In this document: positions 35,900 to 44,358 of the stretch, piece by piece
How the letters are laid out: each line of letters starts with the position of its first letter
How positions within the stretch are numbered: position 1 is the stretch's first letter
Assembly (NCBI RefSeq): GCF_001303895.1
Contig: NZ_LJSD01000051.1
Location: forward strand, 451,203-515,202
Length of the DNA: 64,000 nt
From: Mesorhizobium sp. 1M-11
Lineage (GTDB): Bacteria; Pseudomonadota; Alphaproteobacteria; Rhizobiales; Rhizobiaceae
Direction of reading: 5' to 3'
Program-made: the position numbers and the translations under genes
Notes under the pieces: model-generated
What the model saw: the letters and a program-made list of their open reading frames with translations, nothing else
Database searches by the model: none
Told to the model about the DNA's origin: nothing

Positions 35900-36673
35900 C
35901 TACATTCCTTTAATCCAGAGATATACTTGCCAAGCGCCAACCCCAATAGTGATTGCGGTGGCAAATAGGCCAACAGCTTTCGCGGTTCGGCTTTCAAACA
36001 ACCTGTCCAACGCCACGCCGAATCCACGCGAAGCCGTTCTGAGCTTCCCCGTCAGAAATTTTCGGATAACAGAGTGTAGAAACCCGACTTTTCCGAGAGT
36101 AGAATTGTGCATCCGTATGAACTCATTGTTCCGGAATGCCTGTACTTCCTCCTCGCCGCTCAGAAAATGACGGTGAATTCCCCCATTTAATTCCATCAGT
36201 GATTTCAGTTTTGGATGTTTTGCATAACCACCGCCGTAGCGGTCTGCCAGTAGGTCATTAAGGTTTAGACGTCGCTCTACAGGGATGATGGGAGCGTCGT
36301 TTCCGCCAAGAACGCGATAACGATGTTCCAGATGTTCAAAACCATATGTAAGATTCCGCATATTCCAATGGACCCAATACTTATCCCTTCTGTCGCGGAC
36401 AAACGAATAAAAATCTTGCAGCAACTTTTTTTCCACCTCATCGAAGCGATCTCGAACATCTTCGCGAGGTATATGAAGCTCTTCTGCAATTGAATGTGTT
36501 GAGAAACTAACCGTTTGCTCGGTAGCGTAATGGCTTATCGCGATTGATGTTATACGGGGGGAAAGAGCTTCATTGTCGTCATATAGGCTCTGACATGAGT
36601 AGTGAATGATATAGAAATTTTCTGGATTGCTCTTCGCTTCTTTAATGAAGTCTCTACTGCTATAGATGCTCAT
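35900..36673 (-). CDS. Low-GC hypothetical protein with a C-terminal membrane anchor
   Basis: 257 residues, mostly soluble, with one C-terminal hydrophobic helix (AVGLFATAITIGVGAWQVYLWI, about 232-253). The DNA is clearly AT-richer than its neighbours and the gene runs against the surrounding ones, so it looks like a separately acquired cargo gene. The N-terminal part has IIHYSCQSLYDDNE, and about residues 55-100 suggest a small helical or winged-helix domain. No family is recognised. Tail-anchored orphan proteins in such islands are often abortive-infection effectors, but nothing here proves it. Confidence 0.7.
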   Translation of the reverse strand: MSIYSSRDFIKEAKSNPENFYIIHYSCQSLYDDNEALSPRITSIAISHYATEQTVSFSTHSIAEELHIPREDVRDRFDEVEKKLLQDFYSFVRDRRDKYWVHWNMRNLTYGFEHLEHRYRVLGGNDAPIIPVERRLNLNDLLADRYGGGYAKHPKLKSLMELNGGIHRHFLSGEEEVQAFRNNEFIRMHNSTLGKVGFLHSVIRKFLTGKLRTASRGFGVALDRLFESRTAKAVGLFATAITIGVGAWQVYLWIKGM

Positions 36674-37484
36674 TCGCTCCCCCCGTTCCCTCCCTTGAAG
36701 AAATCCTTTGAAAACCTAACCCGGTCAAGAGGGATAACCCGAGGTCCATCAGATGTGGTGAGCATGTCTTGGGTGGGCGTTGCCCTTTGGGCCGCACTTT
36801 CGGCTGCGCCGGAACCACGCCTGCGGCGCGTTTCCGCCATTCGGCTTCAATCGCTAACGCGGAAGGACGGCGGCGGCCATGAGCATGAAGCCCCGTCAGA
36901 CCGGGCGTCCTTGGGGCGCTGGCCGCAGTCGCTGTTGCGGCACGACCATGAGATAGGACCATTCTGCCAGTCCTCGCACCGGCTGGCGGATCAGCGCCAG
37001 CGCAGCGGATCGACTATTGAAGCGGTGGATTGCACAGCATCACGCGACCAGTCTTCCAGCATCGGCCGAGCGGAGGCATCGCGGAATAGGCGGGAACGAG
37101 ATCACGCCCGCACGCCCACTGGCGATGTGCAACTTGTCCTGACATTCGGGCCGTGGAGCACCGGCCAGCGAAGCCCGCGCACATTTCCTTCTCTCCGGCG
37201 AGGCGCGGGATGTCGCTGTTGTCGTATTCCCCGCGGTTTCCTGAATGGGCGCTCCATGCGCGTCCTCGATTGCTGTGGGTCTGACCGAAGACCGGCGACG
37301 CAAGCGACGCCTCGATCTTGAACCCGCAACACGCCGCCTGCGGCTTTTTTCCGCCGCCGGCAGGCCGGCTTTGCACCGCGAAACAAAAAAGTCCTCGCCG
37401 GATATTGCAGGCCGATCGTCTCCGGTCGGCCGACCCGCATCGAGGTCGCAATGGTGCGGCCCGATCGGAAAAAGGCATACGACA
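36674..37484. other. Gap without a confident gene
   Basis: This 811-base stretch has open frames on both strands, but none has protein-like composition or a known motif. It may hold a decayed gene: minus-strand pieces at about 37020-37260 (SDIPRLAGEKE, VISFPPIPRCL) look faintly coding across frames. A weak hairpin with six T's occurs at 37333-37350. The sequence at 36869-36895 recurs in inverted orientation at about 37836-37865. Confidence 0.4.
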
Positions 37485-37802
37485 ATGGCGACCATCGGCA
37501 CCTTCACCAAGAACGAGAACGGCGGCTTCACTGGCTCGGTCAAAACTCTGACCCTCAACGTCAAGGCCAAGTTCGTCCCCACCGAGGGCGAGAGCGAGCG
37601 CGGCCCCGACTTCCGCATCTTCGCCGGTGCCACCGTCGAGTTCGGCGCGGCCTGGAAGAAGACCGCTCGCGAGACGCAGCGCGAATACCTCAGCGTCAAG
37701 CTGGACGATCCGAGCTTCCCGGCACCGATCTACGCCAGTCTGGTCGAAGCCGAGGACGGAAGCGGCTACAACCTCATCTGGTCCCGCCGCAACAGCGACT
37801 GA
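37485..37802 (+). CDS. DUF736 family protein, copy 1
   Basis: 105 residues of the DUF736 family: MATIGTFTKNENGGFTGSVKTL, then GPDFRIFAGATVEFGAAWKKT, LSVKLDDPSFPAPIYASLV and a final LIWSR. These small beta-rich proteins are markers of alphaproteobacterial plasmids and conjugative elements; their activity is unknown. A second member lies at 44936. The start at 37485 follows GGAAAAAGG and is the only one that gives the family N-terminus. A hairpin follows 16 bases after the stop. Confidence 0.92.
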   Translation: MATIGTFTKNENGGFTGSVKTLTLNVKAKFVPTEGESERGPDFRIFAGATVEFGAAWKKTARETQREYLSVKLDDPSFPAPIYASLVEAEDGSGYNLIWSRRNSD

Positions 37803-37818
37803 GGCCAGTGACCTAAGG

Positions 37819-37842
37819 AGCCCCGCTCGAAAGAGCGGGGCT
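37819..37842 (+). terminator. Intrinsic terminator after DUF736 copy 1
   Basis: AGCCCCGCTC (37819-37828) pairs perfectly with GAGCGGGGCT (37833-37842) around GAAA. It separates the DUF736 gene from leader copy 2. Confidence 0.75.
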
Positions 37843-37974
37843 TCATCATGCTCATGGCCGCCGCCTGTCAGGGAATACGGAGATCGGGATACACGATTTT
37901 CTGGTTCTCAGTTTTTGCACATCCCGATCAGATCTTCTTCCGGCATCCGCCTCCGCTGCTGCCGGGCAGTCTCT

Positions 37975-38195
37975 CTAAGGGCTCCGCCCTCGCGGCGGGC
38001 AAGAGCGGCCGGGCGGTATCCCCAACCTTCCGCGCGGATGCGTGCTGCGCACTGTCGTCAAGCCGCCATCCGCTTGTGCAGGCCGGGTGATCCCCCTCCG
38101 CCCGTCCGCTCTTGCCCTCTGCTACCCCGGTCTCGCCGACGGGCAGGGTTGCAGCGCAGCGCTGCGCTCCAACCCAAGCCCATAGGAGAAAGACC
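37975..38195 (+). promoter_or_regulatory. Structured 5' leader, copy 2
   Basis: This is the second copy of the leader at 32947-33168, one base shorter and ending at the DUF932 start codon. Its outer stem is 37997-38016 with 38098-38117 (19 of 20 pairs), its apical stem 38034-38040 with 38067-38073, and its palindrome core 38153-38168. The same ribosome-binding site AGGAGAAAGACC follows. The loop sequence between the apical arms is completely different from copy 1, while the stems are kept by paired changes. Confidence 0.75.
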
Positions 38196-39038
38196 ATGTA
38201 TCATCAGCTTGCCAGCCGGTTCGGCCGCAATGCTCATCAGATCAGTGGACGCGAACCGCTCGACAATGAAGCCCTGTACCGGCACGTCCCTTCCATTTTC
38301 GCTCGCGAGGCGCACGACAGCCGGTCGGAGCGTTACGTCTATGTCCCCACCATCGAGATCGTGGAGGGGTTGCGCCGGGAAGGATGGTTCCCGTTCTTCG
38401 CCGTGCAGTCGGTGCCGCGTGACGGCAGCCGCCACGGCCACGCCAAGCACATGCTGCGCTTGCGCCGGGATGACGGCATAGGGAAGCCGGAGGCTGCCGA
38501 AGTTATCATCCTCAACAGTCATGACGGGACCAGCGCCTATCAGATGTTCGCGGGGATGCTGCGTTTTGTTTGCACCAACAGCATGATTGCGGGCGAGCGC
38601 TTCGAGGAAGTTCGCGTGCCGCACAAGGGCAACATCCAGCATGACATTATCGAAGGCGTTTACACCGTTGCGGAGGACTTCCCGCGCCTGATCGACGCCA
38701 GCGGGAGCATGAAGGAGACGCAGCTTTCCGAGGACGAGCGCCGCGTTCTGGCCGAGGCCAGCCTTGTCGCTCGCTATGGCGAGGATGAAAGCCCCGTTCG
38801 CGCTGAACAGATCATCGAGCCGCGCCGCCGCGAGGATGTTGGCCGGAGCCTGTGGACCACGTTCAATGTCATTCAGGAGAACGTCATTCGCGGCGGACTG
38901 CACGGCCGCAAGCGCAATGCCGAGGGCCGCATCCGCCGCAGTCAGACCCGCCCCATCAATGGCATCGACCAGAACGTGACGCTCAACCGCGCGCTCTGGA
39001 CGCTGGCCGAGGGGATGCAGCGGTTGAAGGCACGATGA
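38196..39038 (+). CDS. DUF932 domain protein of the mobile element
   Basis: 280 residues from ATG 38196, set by the shared leader. The DUF932 pattern is visible: YVYVPTIEIVEGLRREGWFPFFAVQS near residue 50, HMLRLRR near 88, EVIILNSHDGTSAYQMFAGMLRFVCTNSMI near 105-135, and a basic C-terminus. The family is common on plasmids, phages and conjugative elements; its function is not established. A long imperfect hairpin follows the stop. Confidence 0.9.
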   Translation: MYHQLASRFGRNAHQISGREPLDNEALYRHVPSIFAREAHDSRSERYVYVPTIEIVEGLRREGWFPFFAVQSVPRDGSRHGHAKHMLRLRRDDGIGKPEAAEVIILNSHDGTSAYQMFAGMLRFVCTNSMIAGERFEEVRVPHKGNIQHDIIEGVYTVAEDFPRLIDASGSMKETQLSEDERRVLAEASLVARYGEDESPVRAEQIIEPRRREDVGRSLWTTFNVIQENVIRGGLHGRKRNAEGRIRRSQTRPINGIDQNVTLNRALWTLAEGMQRLKAR

Positions 39039-39044
39039 CCTGAA

Positions 39045-39076
39045 AGCCGTAGAGCCGGGTATCCGGTTCTACGGCT
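39045..39076 (+). terminator. Hairpin after the DUF932 gene
   Basis: A 14-bp stem with one G-U pair (39045-39058 with 39063-39076, loop GTAT) starts six bases past the stop. The following 39077-39342 holds another 10-bp stem (39108-39117 with 39126-39135) and an AT-rich patch that could contain the promoter of the next gene. Confidence 0.6.
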
Positions 39077-39342
39077 CACCCTTGAGGCTTTGCGACGCTG
39101 AATTTTTCCGCCGATCCGGCGTCGCGGATCGGCGGCGCGGCCGCGCCTGGGGCACGTCCGCCGCTCGCCGGGCTGCGTCCGGCTCGTAAAATCTCACAAG
39201 AATTGCTAAGAAGAAAATAACCATGGCTGATCGACTTACACGATCAACATATCTGAATTCGATGGCTAGTCTTTCGTCGTGTTGTTTTTGAATCTCTCTA
39301 TTCGGGCATCGCATTGCGCGTCCCGGATTGGGAGGTAACGCC

Positions 39343-40126
39343 ATGTTGAGTATCGATTGGCGTGCGTCGGCGGCTTACGGGCACGCACAAAGCATTCCAG
39401 CCGCTGGTTTCGCCTGGGAGTATCTTCGTCGCCATGAGGACTATCATCGCGACTTTCAGACAATATCGCGCATGAGAGACCCGGCCGTGAGTCGGCTGGA
39501 GATATTCTCGCAACGATGGGGTTTACGATTTCCCGTGCGATCCCGAAACGCCACCTGATCGCCAATCTCAGTTCTGGATTCCAAGCCTGCAGCCACAGGC
39601 GGTTCTTCTGTCCTCGCAGCACCATCACGAGGGGTCGGCAGAACCTGTCGTGACGCTGGCGCATCTGTCCGACCTTGACTTACGGCATGCTGTCGATGGA
39701 TGGCATGGCATCTGGCAGGCTGGCGGCGTCACGCACCAATTCTGGTTGCCTGAGGCGGTGCCCGACGCGGCCGCCTTCTACGCGGTCTCTCTGCCGCTGG
39801 ATTCCTTTCTCGAGCTGCGCGCCTACGCTGCTCGGCGCTTCTGGCGATCCCTCAATGGACGAGCGCCAGGCCCAGACTTCCGCGCCATGCCGGCGCAGAC
39901 GCGTCGATTCCACATCCTCTCGCTACGTGCGCTCGATGCGCGACTACGCGGCGAGAGCTACCGCACGATGGCCGAAGTTCTGCTCGGCTTTCGTGGAACA
40001 AAGGAGGATTGGGAGATCGATCCGCGCAAGAACAAGGTCCGTCGTCTCGTCGCGCACGGCATAAAGATGATGCGGGGCGGCTATCGGCTTCTGCTCCATT
40101 ACCCGATCAAAACCGACGAGCATTGA
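39343..40126 (+). pseudogene. DUF6499/DUF2285 regulator-like protein with a frameshift
   Basis: The first frame (ATG 39343, MLSIDWRASAAYGHAQ) carries the short DUF6499-type domain with PAAGFAWEYLRRH and FSQRWGLRFP. It shifts at the CCC of about 39532-39534; one C too many explains it. The second frame continues IPSLQPQAVLL and runs through a DUF2285 domain (FLELRAYAARRFWR, LSLRALDARLRGESYRTMAEVLLG, HGIKMMRGGYRLLLHYP) to 40126. Intact homologues are fused proteins of about 260 residues. The pair is a standard part of rhizobial conjugative elements, where DUF2285 proteins have been linked to control of excision and transfer. Confidence 0.8.
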
Positions 40127-40160
40127 CCGGTCGCGCGCGATCATCTGCCGGATCATGTCA

Positions 40161-40448
40161 TCATGCTTTGTTGGGCGTCGCCTGTTCCAGAATCCGCCGA
40201 TAACCTTCGCGCGAGAGCCATTGTGCGCGTTCGAGATGGCTCTGCCAGCAGCGATAAGTCCGAGATTCCTCGGCAGCCGGATCACGGTGTAGCACGATCC
40301 GCGCGACTTCCTTCCAGTTCGCGCCTTCCGCCTTCGCGTCCAGCAGGCGGAGATAGGTCACAAAATGCCGCTCGTCGTAGATCGTTATGACCTCGCCTGC
40401 CGGCGCTTCGTCGTCCACATCGGGATCGAGTTCGACTGGCACCCGCAT
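40161..40448 (-). CDS. Short DUF2285 domain protein
   Basis: 95 residues from ATG 40448: an acidic start (VELDPDVDDEAPAGEV), then TIYDERHFVTYLRLLDAKAEGANWKEVARIVL and WQSHLERAQWLSREGYRRIL. The central pattern, a helix with a LLDAKAEG turn followed by a conserved Trp, is that of DUF2285. It converges with the longer DUF2285 gene, leaving about 34 bases between their stops. Proteins of this size in symbiosis islands act as transfer regulators, so a role in controlling this element is plausible. Confidence 0.8.
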   Translation of the reverse strand: MRVPVELDPDVDDEAPAGEVITIYDERHFVTYLRLLDAKAEGANWKEVARIVLHRDPAAEESRTYRCWQSHLERAQWLSREGYRRILEQATPNKA

Positions 40449-40572
40449 GGGCGTTCCCCGTATCCGAGAGAGTGTTGTCTGCGGTGCGCCCCCGCAAACG
40501 AAAACTCGCTGACTCTTGGTGATCGGGGAGTTCGAAACCGTGATTAGACGGCCCTGTCGCCTTTAGCTCGGA

Positions 40573-40782
40573 GAGCCTGTTGTATACGCCACAGGCTCCC
40601 CGACCATAAGGTCAAGGAGTGTGGTGCCGTCACGGCCGGCACCAACCGCTAACCAGGGGTTTCGACGCCCCGGAGCAGCGCGTCTGCTCCGCCGCCACTC
40701 TTAGCCGAATCGCACAGGAATGTCTTCGGCTGTTCGATAGCCGAAGCGCGCGCGAGCCCCCAAGAGCGTTCAGCGTTGGGGG
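40573..40782 (+). other. Array of consecutive hairpins upstream of the HTH-RepA genes
   Basis: The 455-base gap before the HTH gene holds at least six separate stems in order: 40573-40580/40591-40598, 40623-40629/40637-40643, 40656-40659/40668-40671, 40672-40678/40684-40690, 40724-40731/40739-40746 and 40757-40763/40776-40782. It could be a structured leader, an origin of replication or a regulated attenuator for the replication operon. Confidence 0.5.
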
Positions 40783-40903
40783 GTGCCGCCAGCGCATAGG
40801 CGCGAATGCGGCACGCTACACCTCGCCGGTCCCTCGCCATGGTTCGCCACAGCCCGCTGCCGCCACCGGCAGCCGCATCAACTGACGAACCAGAGGTGAT
40901 CCC

Positions 40904-41176
40904 ATGGCCATCCGCCGCAACGCGGAGCTGCCGCCGCGCCTGTTGCGCACCAAGGAAGCCGCACGCTTCCTCGGCATTTCGCTCCGTACCCTTGAGAAGC
41001 ACCGTACCTACGGGACCGGCCCGACCTATCGCAAGATCGGCGGCCGTGTCCTGTACGCCGTCCATGATCTGGAAGCCTGGTCCGCAATCGGCACTCGCAA
41101 ATCCACCCGCGACGAGAACGCTGGCACCGTCTTTCCCGCTCGCCCGCTGACGCCCGACGAGCGGAGCAAACTCTGA
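40904..41176 (+). CDS. Excisionase-like helix-turn-helix protein
   Basis: 90 residues with the MerR/excisionase-type winged helix: LLRTKEAARFLGISLRTLEKH, then GPTYRKIGGRVLYAVHDLEAW. Such proteins regulate or accompany replication initiators on these elements. The TGA is immediately followed by the ATG of repA, so the two are co-translated. It opens the run repA-parA-methyltransferase-RHH-DUF2840-traF. Confidence 0.88.
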   Translation: MAIRRNAELPPRLLRTKEAARFLGISLRTLEKHRTYGTGPTYRKIGGRVLYAVHDLEAWSAIGTRKSTRDENAGTVFPARPLTPDERSKL

Positions 41177-42202
41177 ATGCTCCGCTACGACGATTATGAT
41201 CCCGCGCGGCGGGACGCCAGCGAACGCAGTCGCCTCGACCCCTTCGTGGTCGCGACCGGCGATGCCCCACCGCGCGACCAGCGCGATTTGATGGAGCGGC
41301 CGTTCTTCTCGCTAGCAAAGACGCCGCGCACCAAGCCAATTCTCTACAAGGCCGCCGATGTCGAGGTGCAGGTGCTCGGCATGCCAGAACACGGCATGGC
41401 GACCATTTGGGACGCCGATGTGCTCATCTGGGCCGCTTCGCAGATCGTCGCGGCCAAGAACAACGGCCTTTCCACGTCACGCTTCTTCCGCTTCACGCCT
41501 TACCAACTCCTGCGTGCGATCGGACGGCCGACCGGCAACCGGCAATATCTGCTGCTCAAGGCCGCACTCGCACGCCTGCAATCAACTGTCATCGCAACCA
41601 CGATCCGCAACGGCCCGCATTGGCGGCGGCGTCAGTTCTCATGGATCAACGAATGGGAAGAGATGACGACGCGGACGGGGCGCGTCGAGGGCATGGAGTT
41701 CGTCCTGCCCGAGTGGTTCTACAACAGCGTCATCGACCGCTCGCTAGTGCTCACCATCGACCCGGCCTATTTCCGGCTGACCGGCGGCATCGAACGGTGG
41801 CTCTATCGCGTCGCGCGCAAGCACGCCGGCCACCAGCGCCATGGCTGGCTGTTCGAGGTCGCGCATCTTCACGTGAAGTCGGGCAGCCTCGCGCGACCGT
41901 CCGATTTCGCGCTCGACCTTCGCCGCATCGTGGCGCGTCAGCCGCTCCCCGGTTATCGCCTCCAGATCGAGCGGGAGAACGGCCGCGAACTGCTGCGTTT
42001 CCTTCCCGAAAATCCATCCACAGTGCCTGTTGAAAACCATGTGAATGGCATCGGCACATCAGGCGCACGCAGTATCGGCACATCAGGCGCAAATCGCGCG
42101 GCGCACTCTATAGACGAATCTAACAGAGACTCTAACTCTTCTTCTTTGACGCGCGCGCATGCGAGGCATGGTGCCGGTGCCAGCCGCCGAGGTGCACCAT
42201 GA
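41177..42202 (+). CDS. repA: Replication initiator protein A (RPA family)
   Basis: 341 residues. The RPA pattern is clear: RPFFSLAKTPRTKPILY, VLGMPEHGMATIWDADVLIWAASQI, FRFTPYQLLRAIGRPTG, then QFSWINEWEE and LTGGIERWLYRVARKHAG. RPA proteins start replication of several alphaproteobacterial plasmids and occur on integrative elements. The C-terminal 50 residues are low in complexity and contain the repeated GIGTSGA, which corresponds to a DNA repeat (42050-42091). It overlaps the parA start by four bases. Confidence 0.9.
   Translation: MLRYDDYDPARRDASERSRLDPFVVATGDAPPRDQRDLMERPFFSLAKTPRTKPILYKAADVEVQVLGMPEHGMATIWDADVLIWAASQIVAAKNNGLSTSRFFRFTPYQLLRAIGRPTGNRQYLLLKAALARLQSTVIATTIRNGPHWRRRQFSWINEWEEMTTRTGRVEGMEFVLPEWFYNSVIDRSLVLTIDPAYFRLTGGIERWLYRVARKHAGHQRHGWLFEVAHLHVKSGSLARPSDFALDLRRIVARQPLPGYRLQIERENGRELLRFLPENPSTVPVENHVNGIGTSGARSIGTSGANRAAHSIDESNRDSNSSSLTRAHARHGAGASRRGAP
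42050..42091 (+). repeat. Iteron-like direct repeats inside the end of repA
   Basis: Two identical 18-bp copies of ATCGGCACATCAGGCGCA start at 42050 and 42074, 24 bp apart. The first 16 bp recur exactly at 46087-46102 in a different gene. This suggests a DNA-binding site rather than a protein repeat. Confidence 0.6.
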
Positions 42203-42852
42203 TCGTCGCGCTCCTCAACCAGAAGGGAGGCGTCGGCAAGACGACCCTCGCGCTGCATCTCGCCGGCGCATGGGCGGCGAGAGGACACCGCGTCACACTG
42301 ATCGACGCGGACCCGCAGGGCTCGGCGCTGGACTGGTCGCAGCAGCGCGGTCGCGAGGGTCTGCCGCGCCTGTTCGGCGTCGTCGGTCTGGCGCGCGACA
42401 CGCTGCATCGGGAAGCCCCCGAGTTGGCGCGCGATGCCGATCATGTCGTCATCGACGGTCCGCCGCGCGTCGCCGGCCTCATGCGCTCCGCGCTGCTCGC
42501 CGCCGACCTGGTGCTGATCCCTGTGCAGCCGTCGCCGTTCGATGGCTGGGCATCGGCCGAGATGCTGGCGCTTCTTCACGAGGCGCGCATCTTCCGGCCC
42601 CAGCTCGCCGCCCGTTTCGTGCTCAACCGATGCGGCGCACGCACGATCATCGCCCGCGAGACGGCCGAGACCCTGGCCGATCACGATCCACCCGTACTCG
42701 CCACCACCATCGGCCAGCGCGTCGTCTTCGCCGACGCCGCGCAGTCGGGCCGGCTCGCTCCCGAGATCGCCGATGACAGCCCGGCCGCGCACGAGATCGC
42801 TGCGCTGGCCACCGAGATCGAGCGGCTTCGCATCGGGAGGATCGCGCCATGA
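42199..42852 (+). CDS. parA: ParA-family partition ATPase
   Basis: 217 residues. The deviant Walker A is NQKGGVGKTT (about 7-16), switch I is LIDADPQGSALDW and Walker B is VVIDGPPR. It lacks an N-terminal HTH, so it is a small ParA (type Ib/ParF-like). Such ATPases position plasmids or elements before division. It overlaps repA by four bases and the methyltransferase by four bases. The ribbon-helix-helix protein at 43589 is a likely centromere-binding partner. Confidence 0.93.
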   Translation: MIVALLNQKGGVGKTTLALHLAGAWAARGHRVTLIDADPQGSALDWSQQRGREGLPRLFGVVGLARDTLHREAPELARDADHVVIDGPPRVAGLMRSALLAADLVLIPVQPSPFDGWASAEMLALLHEARIFRPQLAARFVLNRCGARTIIARETAETLADHDPPVLATTIGQRVVFADAAQSGRLAPEIADDSPAAHEIAALATEIERLRIGRIAP

Positions 42853-43592
42853 CGATCCTCATCGGCGATTGCCGCGACCTCATGCCGGCGCGCGGCCCGT
42901 TCGATCTGATCCTCGCCGATCCACCCTATGGCGACACGTCCCTTGCATGGGATCGCCGCATCGACGGCTGGATCGCGCTCGCTTGCGCGGCACTTCGGCC
43001 GACCGGCTCGCTGTGGGTGTTCGGCTCGCTGCGATGCTTCATGGCGACAGGCGCCCGCTTCGCCGATGCCGGCTTCCGCTACGCGCAGGAGATCGTCTGG
43101 GAGAAGCAGAACGGCACCGGCTTCCACGCCGATCGCTTCAAGCGCGTGCATGAGCTGGTCGTTCAATTCTATCGCGCCGAGACGCGCTGGCGCGACGTCT
43201 ACAACGACGTCCAGACCACGCCGGACGCCACGGCGCGCACCGTGCGCCGCAAGCAGGGCCCGCCGCACACCGGCCATATCGATGCCGGCCACTATGTCAG
43301 CCACGATGGTGGACCGCGGCTCATGCGCTCCGTCATCTACGTGCGCAACTGTCACGGCCGCGCCATCCATCCGACCGAGAAGCCGTCACCGCTTCTCGAA
43401 ATCCTGATCCGCACGAGCTGCCCGGAAGGCGGCCTGGTCGGCGATTGGTTCGCCGGCTCCGGCTCCGCCGGCGAAGCCTGCCGACTTTCCGGCCGCCGCT
43501 ATCTCGGCTGCGAGATCGACGCCGCCATGGCCGATCGCGCCCGCGCGCGCATCGCTGCCGTGCTGCCGTTCCACGACGGAGGCGGCGCATGA
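42849..43592 (+). CDS. Orphan DNA methyltransferase (N4/N6, beta-type motif order)
   Basis: 247 residues. The catalytic DPPY is at 24-27 and comes before the SAM motif GDWFAGSGSAGEA near residue 200, the order of beta-class amino-methyltransferases. The middle contains RSVIYVRNCHGRAIHPTEKP, the usual TEKP landmark. No cognate nuclease is adjacent. Orphan methylases on conjugative elements are thought to protect them from host restriction or to mimic CcrM. It overlaps parA and the downstream RHH gene by four bases each. Confidence 0.9.
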   Translation: MTILIGDCRDLMPARGPFDLILADPPYGDTSLAWDRRIDGWIALACAALRPTGSLWVFGSLRCFMATGARFADAGFRYAQEIVWEKQNGTGFHADRFKRVHELVVQFYRAETRWRDVYNDVQTTPDATARTVRRKQGPPHTGHIDAGHYVSHDGGPRLMRSVIYVRNCHGRAIHPTEKPSPLLEILIRTSCPEGGLVGDWFAGSGSAGEACRLSGRRYLGCEIDAAMADRARARIAAVLPFHDGGGA

Positions 43593-43843
43593 CGGACCGC
43601 ACCGACAAGCGCCGCTTCGCATCCCGGCCGGGCGATGCCGAAAGCTGGATCAGGGCGACCAGAGCGCAGCAGGACGACAAGGCCGCCGGCAATGCGTTCA
43701 CCGCCCGCCTGACCATCGATGTCACGGCCGAGCTGCGCGGGCGCATCAAGGTCGTGGCCTTCCGGCGTGGCGTGACCGTCGCCGACATGCTGCGCGATCT
43801 GCTCGCGCGCGAATTTCCAGCCACCGAAGGAGACAACCGATGA
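43589..43843 (+). CDS. Small ribbon-helix-helix-like protein
   Basis: 84 residues. The C-terminal half (ARLTIDVTAELRGRIKVVAFRRGVTVADMLRDLLAREF) has the strand-helix-helix pattern of ribbon-helix-helix DNA-binding proteins, with a basic flexible N-terminus. By size and position, after a ParF-like ParA, it resembles ParG/omega-type partition proteins. It starts at an ATGA overlap with the methyltransferase. Confidence 0.75.
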   Translation: MTDRTDKRRFASRPGDAESWIRATRAQQDDKAAGNAFTARLTIDVTAELRGRIKVVAFRRGVTVADMLRDLLAREFPATEGDNR

Positions 43844-44358
43844 CCGGCAAGGCGGCCCACCGCATGCACGGCCGTCCGCTGCCGGACGGGCCTGCGCCTT
43901 TCACAACATTGGTCGATCTGACATGGCGACAGAAGAAGATCGAGCACTGGATCAGGTTCGGCCGCAAGAGCTACGAACAGATCCTCGACCGCCATCGCAG
44001 CGTCGTCGGCTTCGCGCCGAACAGCATCTTCGCCTTCGTGCGATGGGCGGCTAACGACTTCGGCACGATCATCTCGCGCATCGACATCGTGCGCGCCGTT
44101 CGTCGCGGCGAACCGTTCCAGACGCTGCCCTTCGTCCGCCCCGGCGGTGACATCCTGCTGCGCCTCGATGGCTGGCCGAAGGTGCAGCGCGCGCTTGCCG
44201 CCATCGACGCCGTCGAAACACTCGGCCTCGATCCGGCCGATGCTTCGCCCGATCACTGGCGGCACGTCCACAACCGGCTGACCGCCGGCCTGGAGCCGCA
44301 CGCCTACACGCCGGAGCGACATGCGGCGTGGCTCCATCGCCGGAGGATCGCGCCATGA
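43840..44358 (+). CDS. DUF2840 family protein
   Basis: 172 residues of the DUF2840 family: TTLVDLTWRQKKIEHWIRFGR, then FVRWAANDFGTIISRIDIVRAV, LPFVRPGGDILLRLDGWPKVQRAL and an Arg/His-rich C-terminus. The family is confined to alphaproteobacterial conjugative elements, usually directly before traF as here, and its role is unknown. Start and stop overlap the neighbours by four bases. Confidence 0.88.
   Translation: MTGKAAHRMHGRPLPDGPAPFTTLVDLTWRQKKIEHWIRFGRKSYEQILDRHRSVVGFAPNSIFAFVRWAANDFGTIISRIDIVRAVRRGEPFQTLPFVRPGGDILLRLDGWPKVQRALAAIDAVETLGLDPADASPDHWRHVHNRLTAGLEPHAYTPERHAAWLHRRRIAP

Noticed and set aside
36602..37321. A 239-codon plus-strand open frame
   Set aside because: It begins inside the antisense of the gene at 35900-36673 and its product (many Arg, Ser, Cys) looks random; no ribosome-binding site or family.
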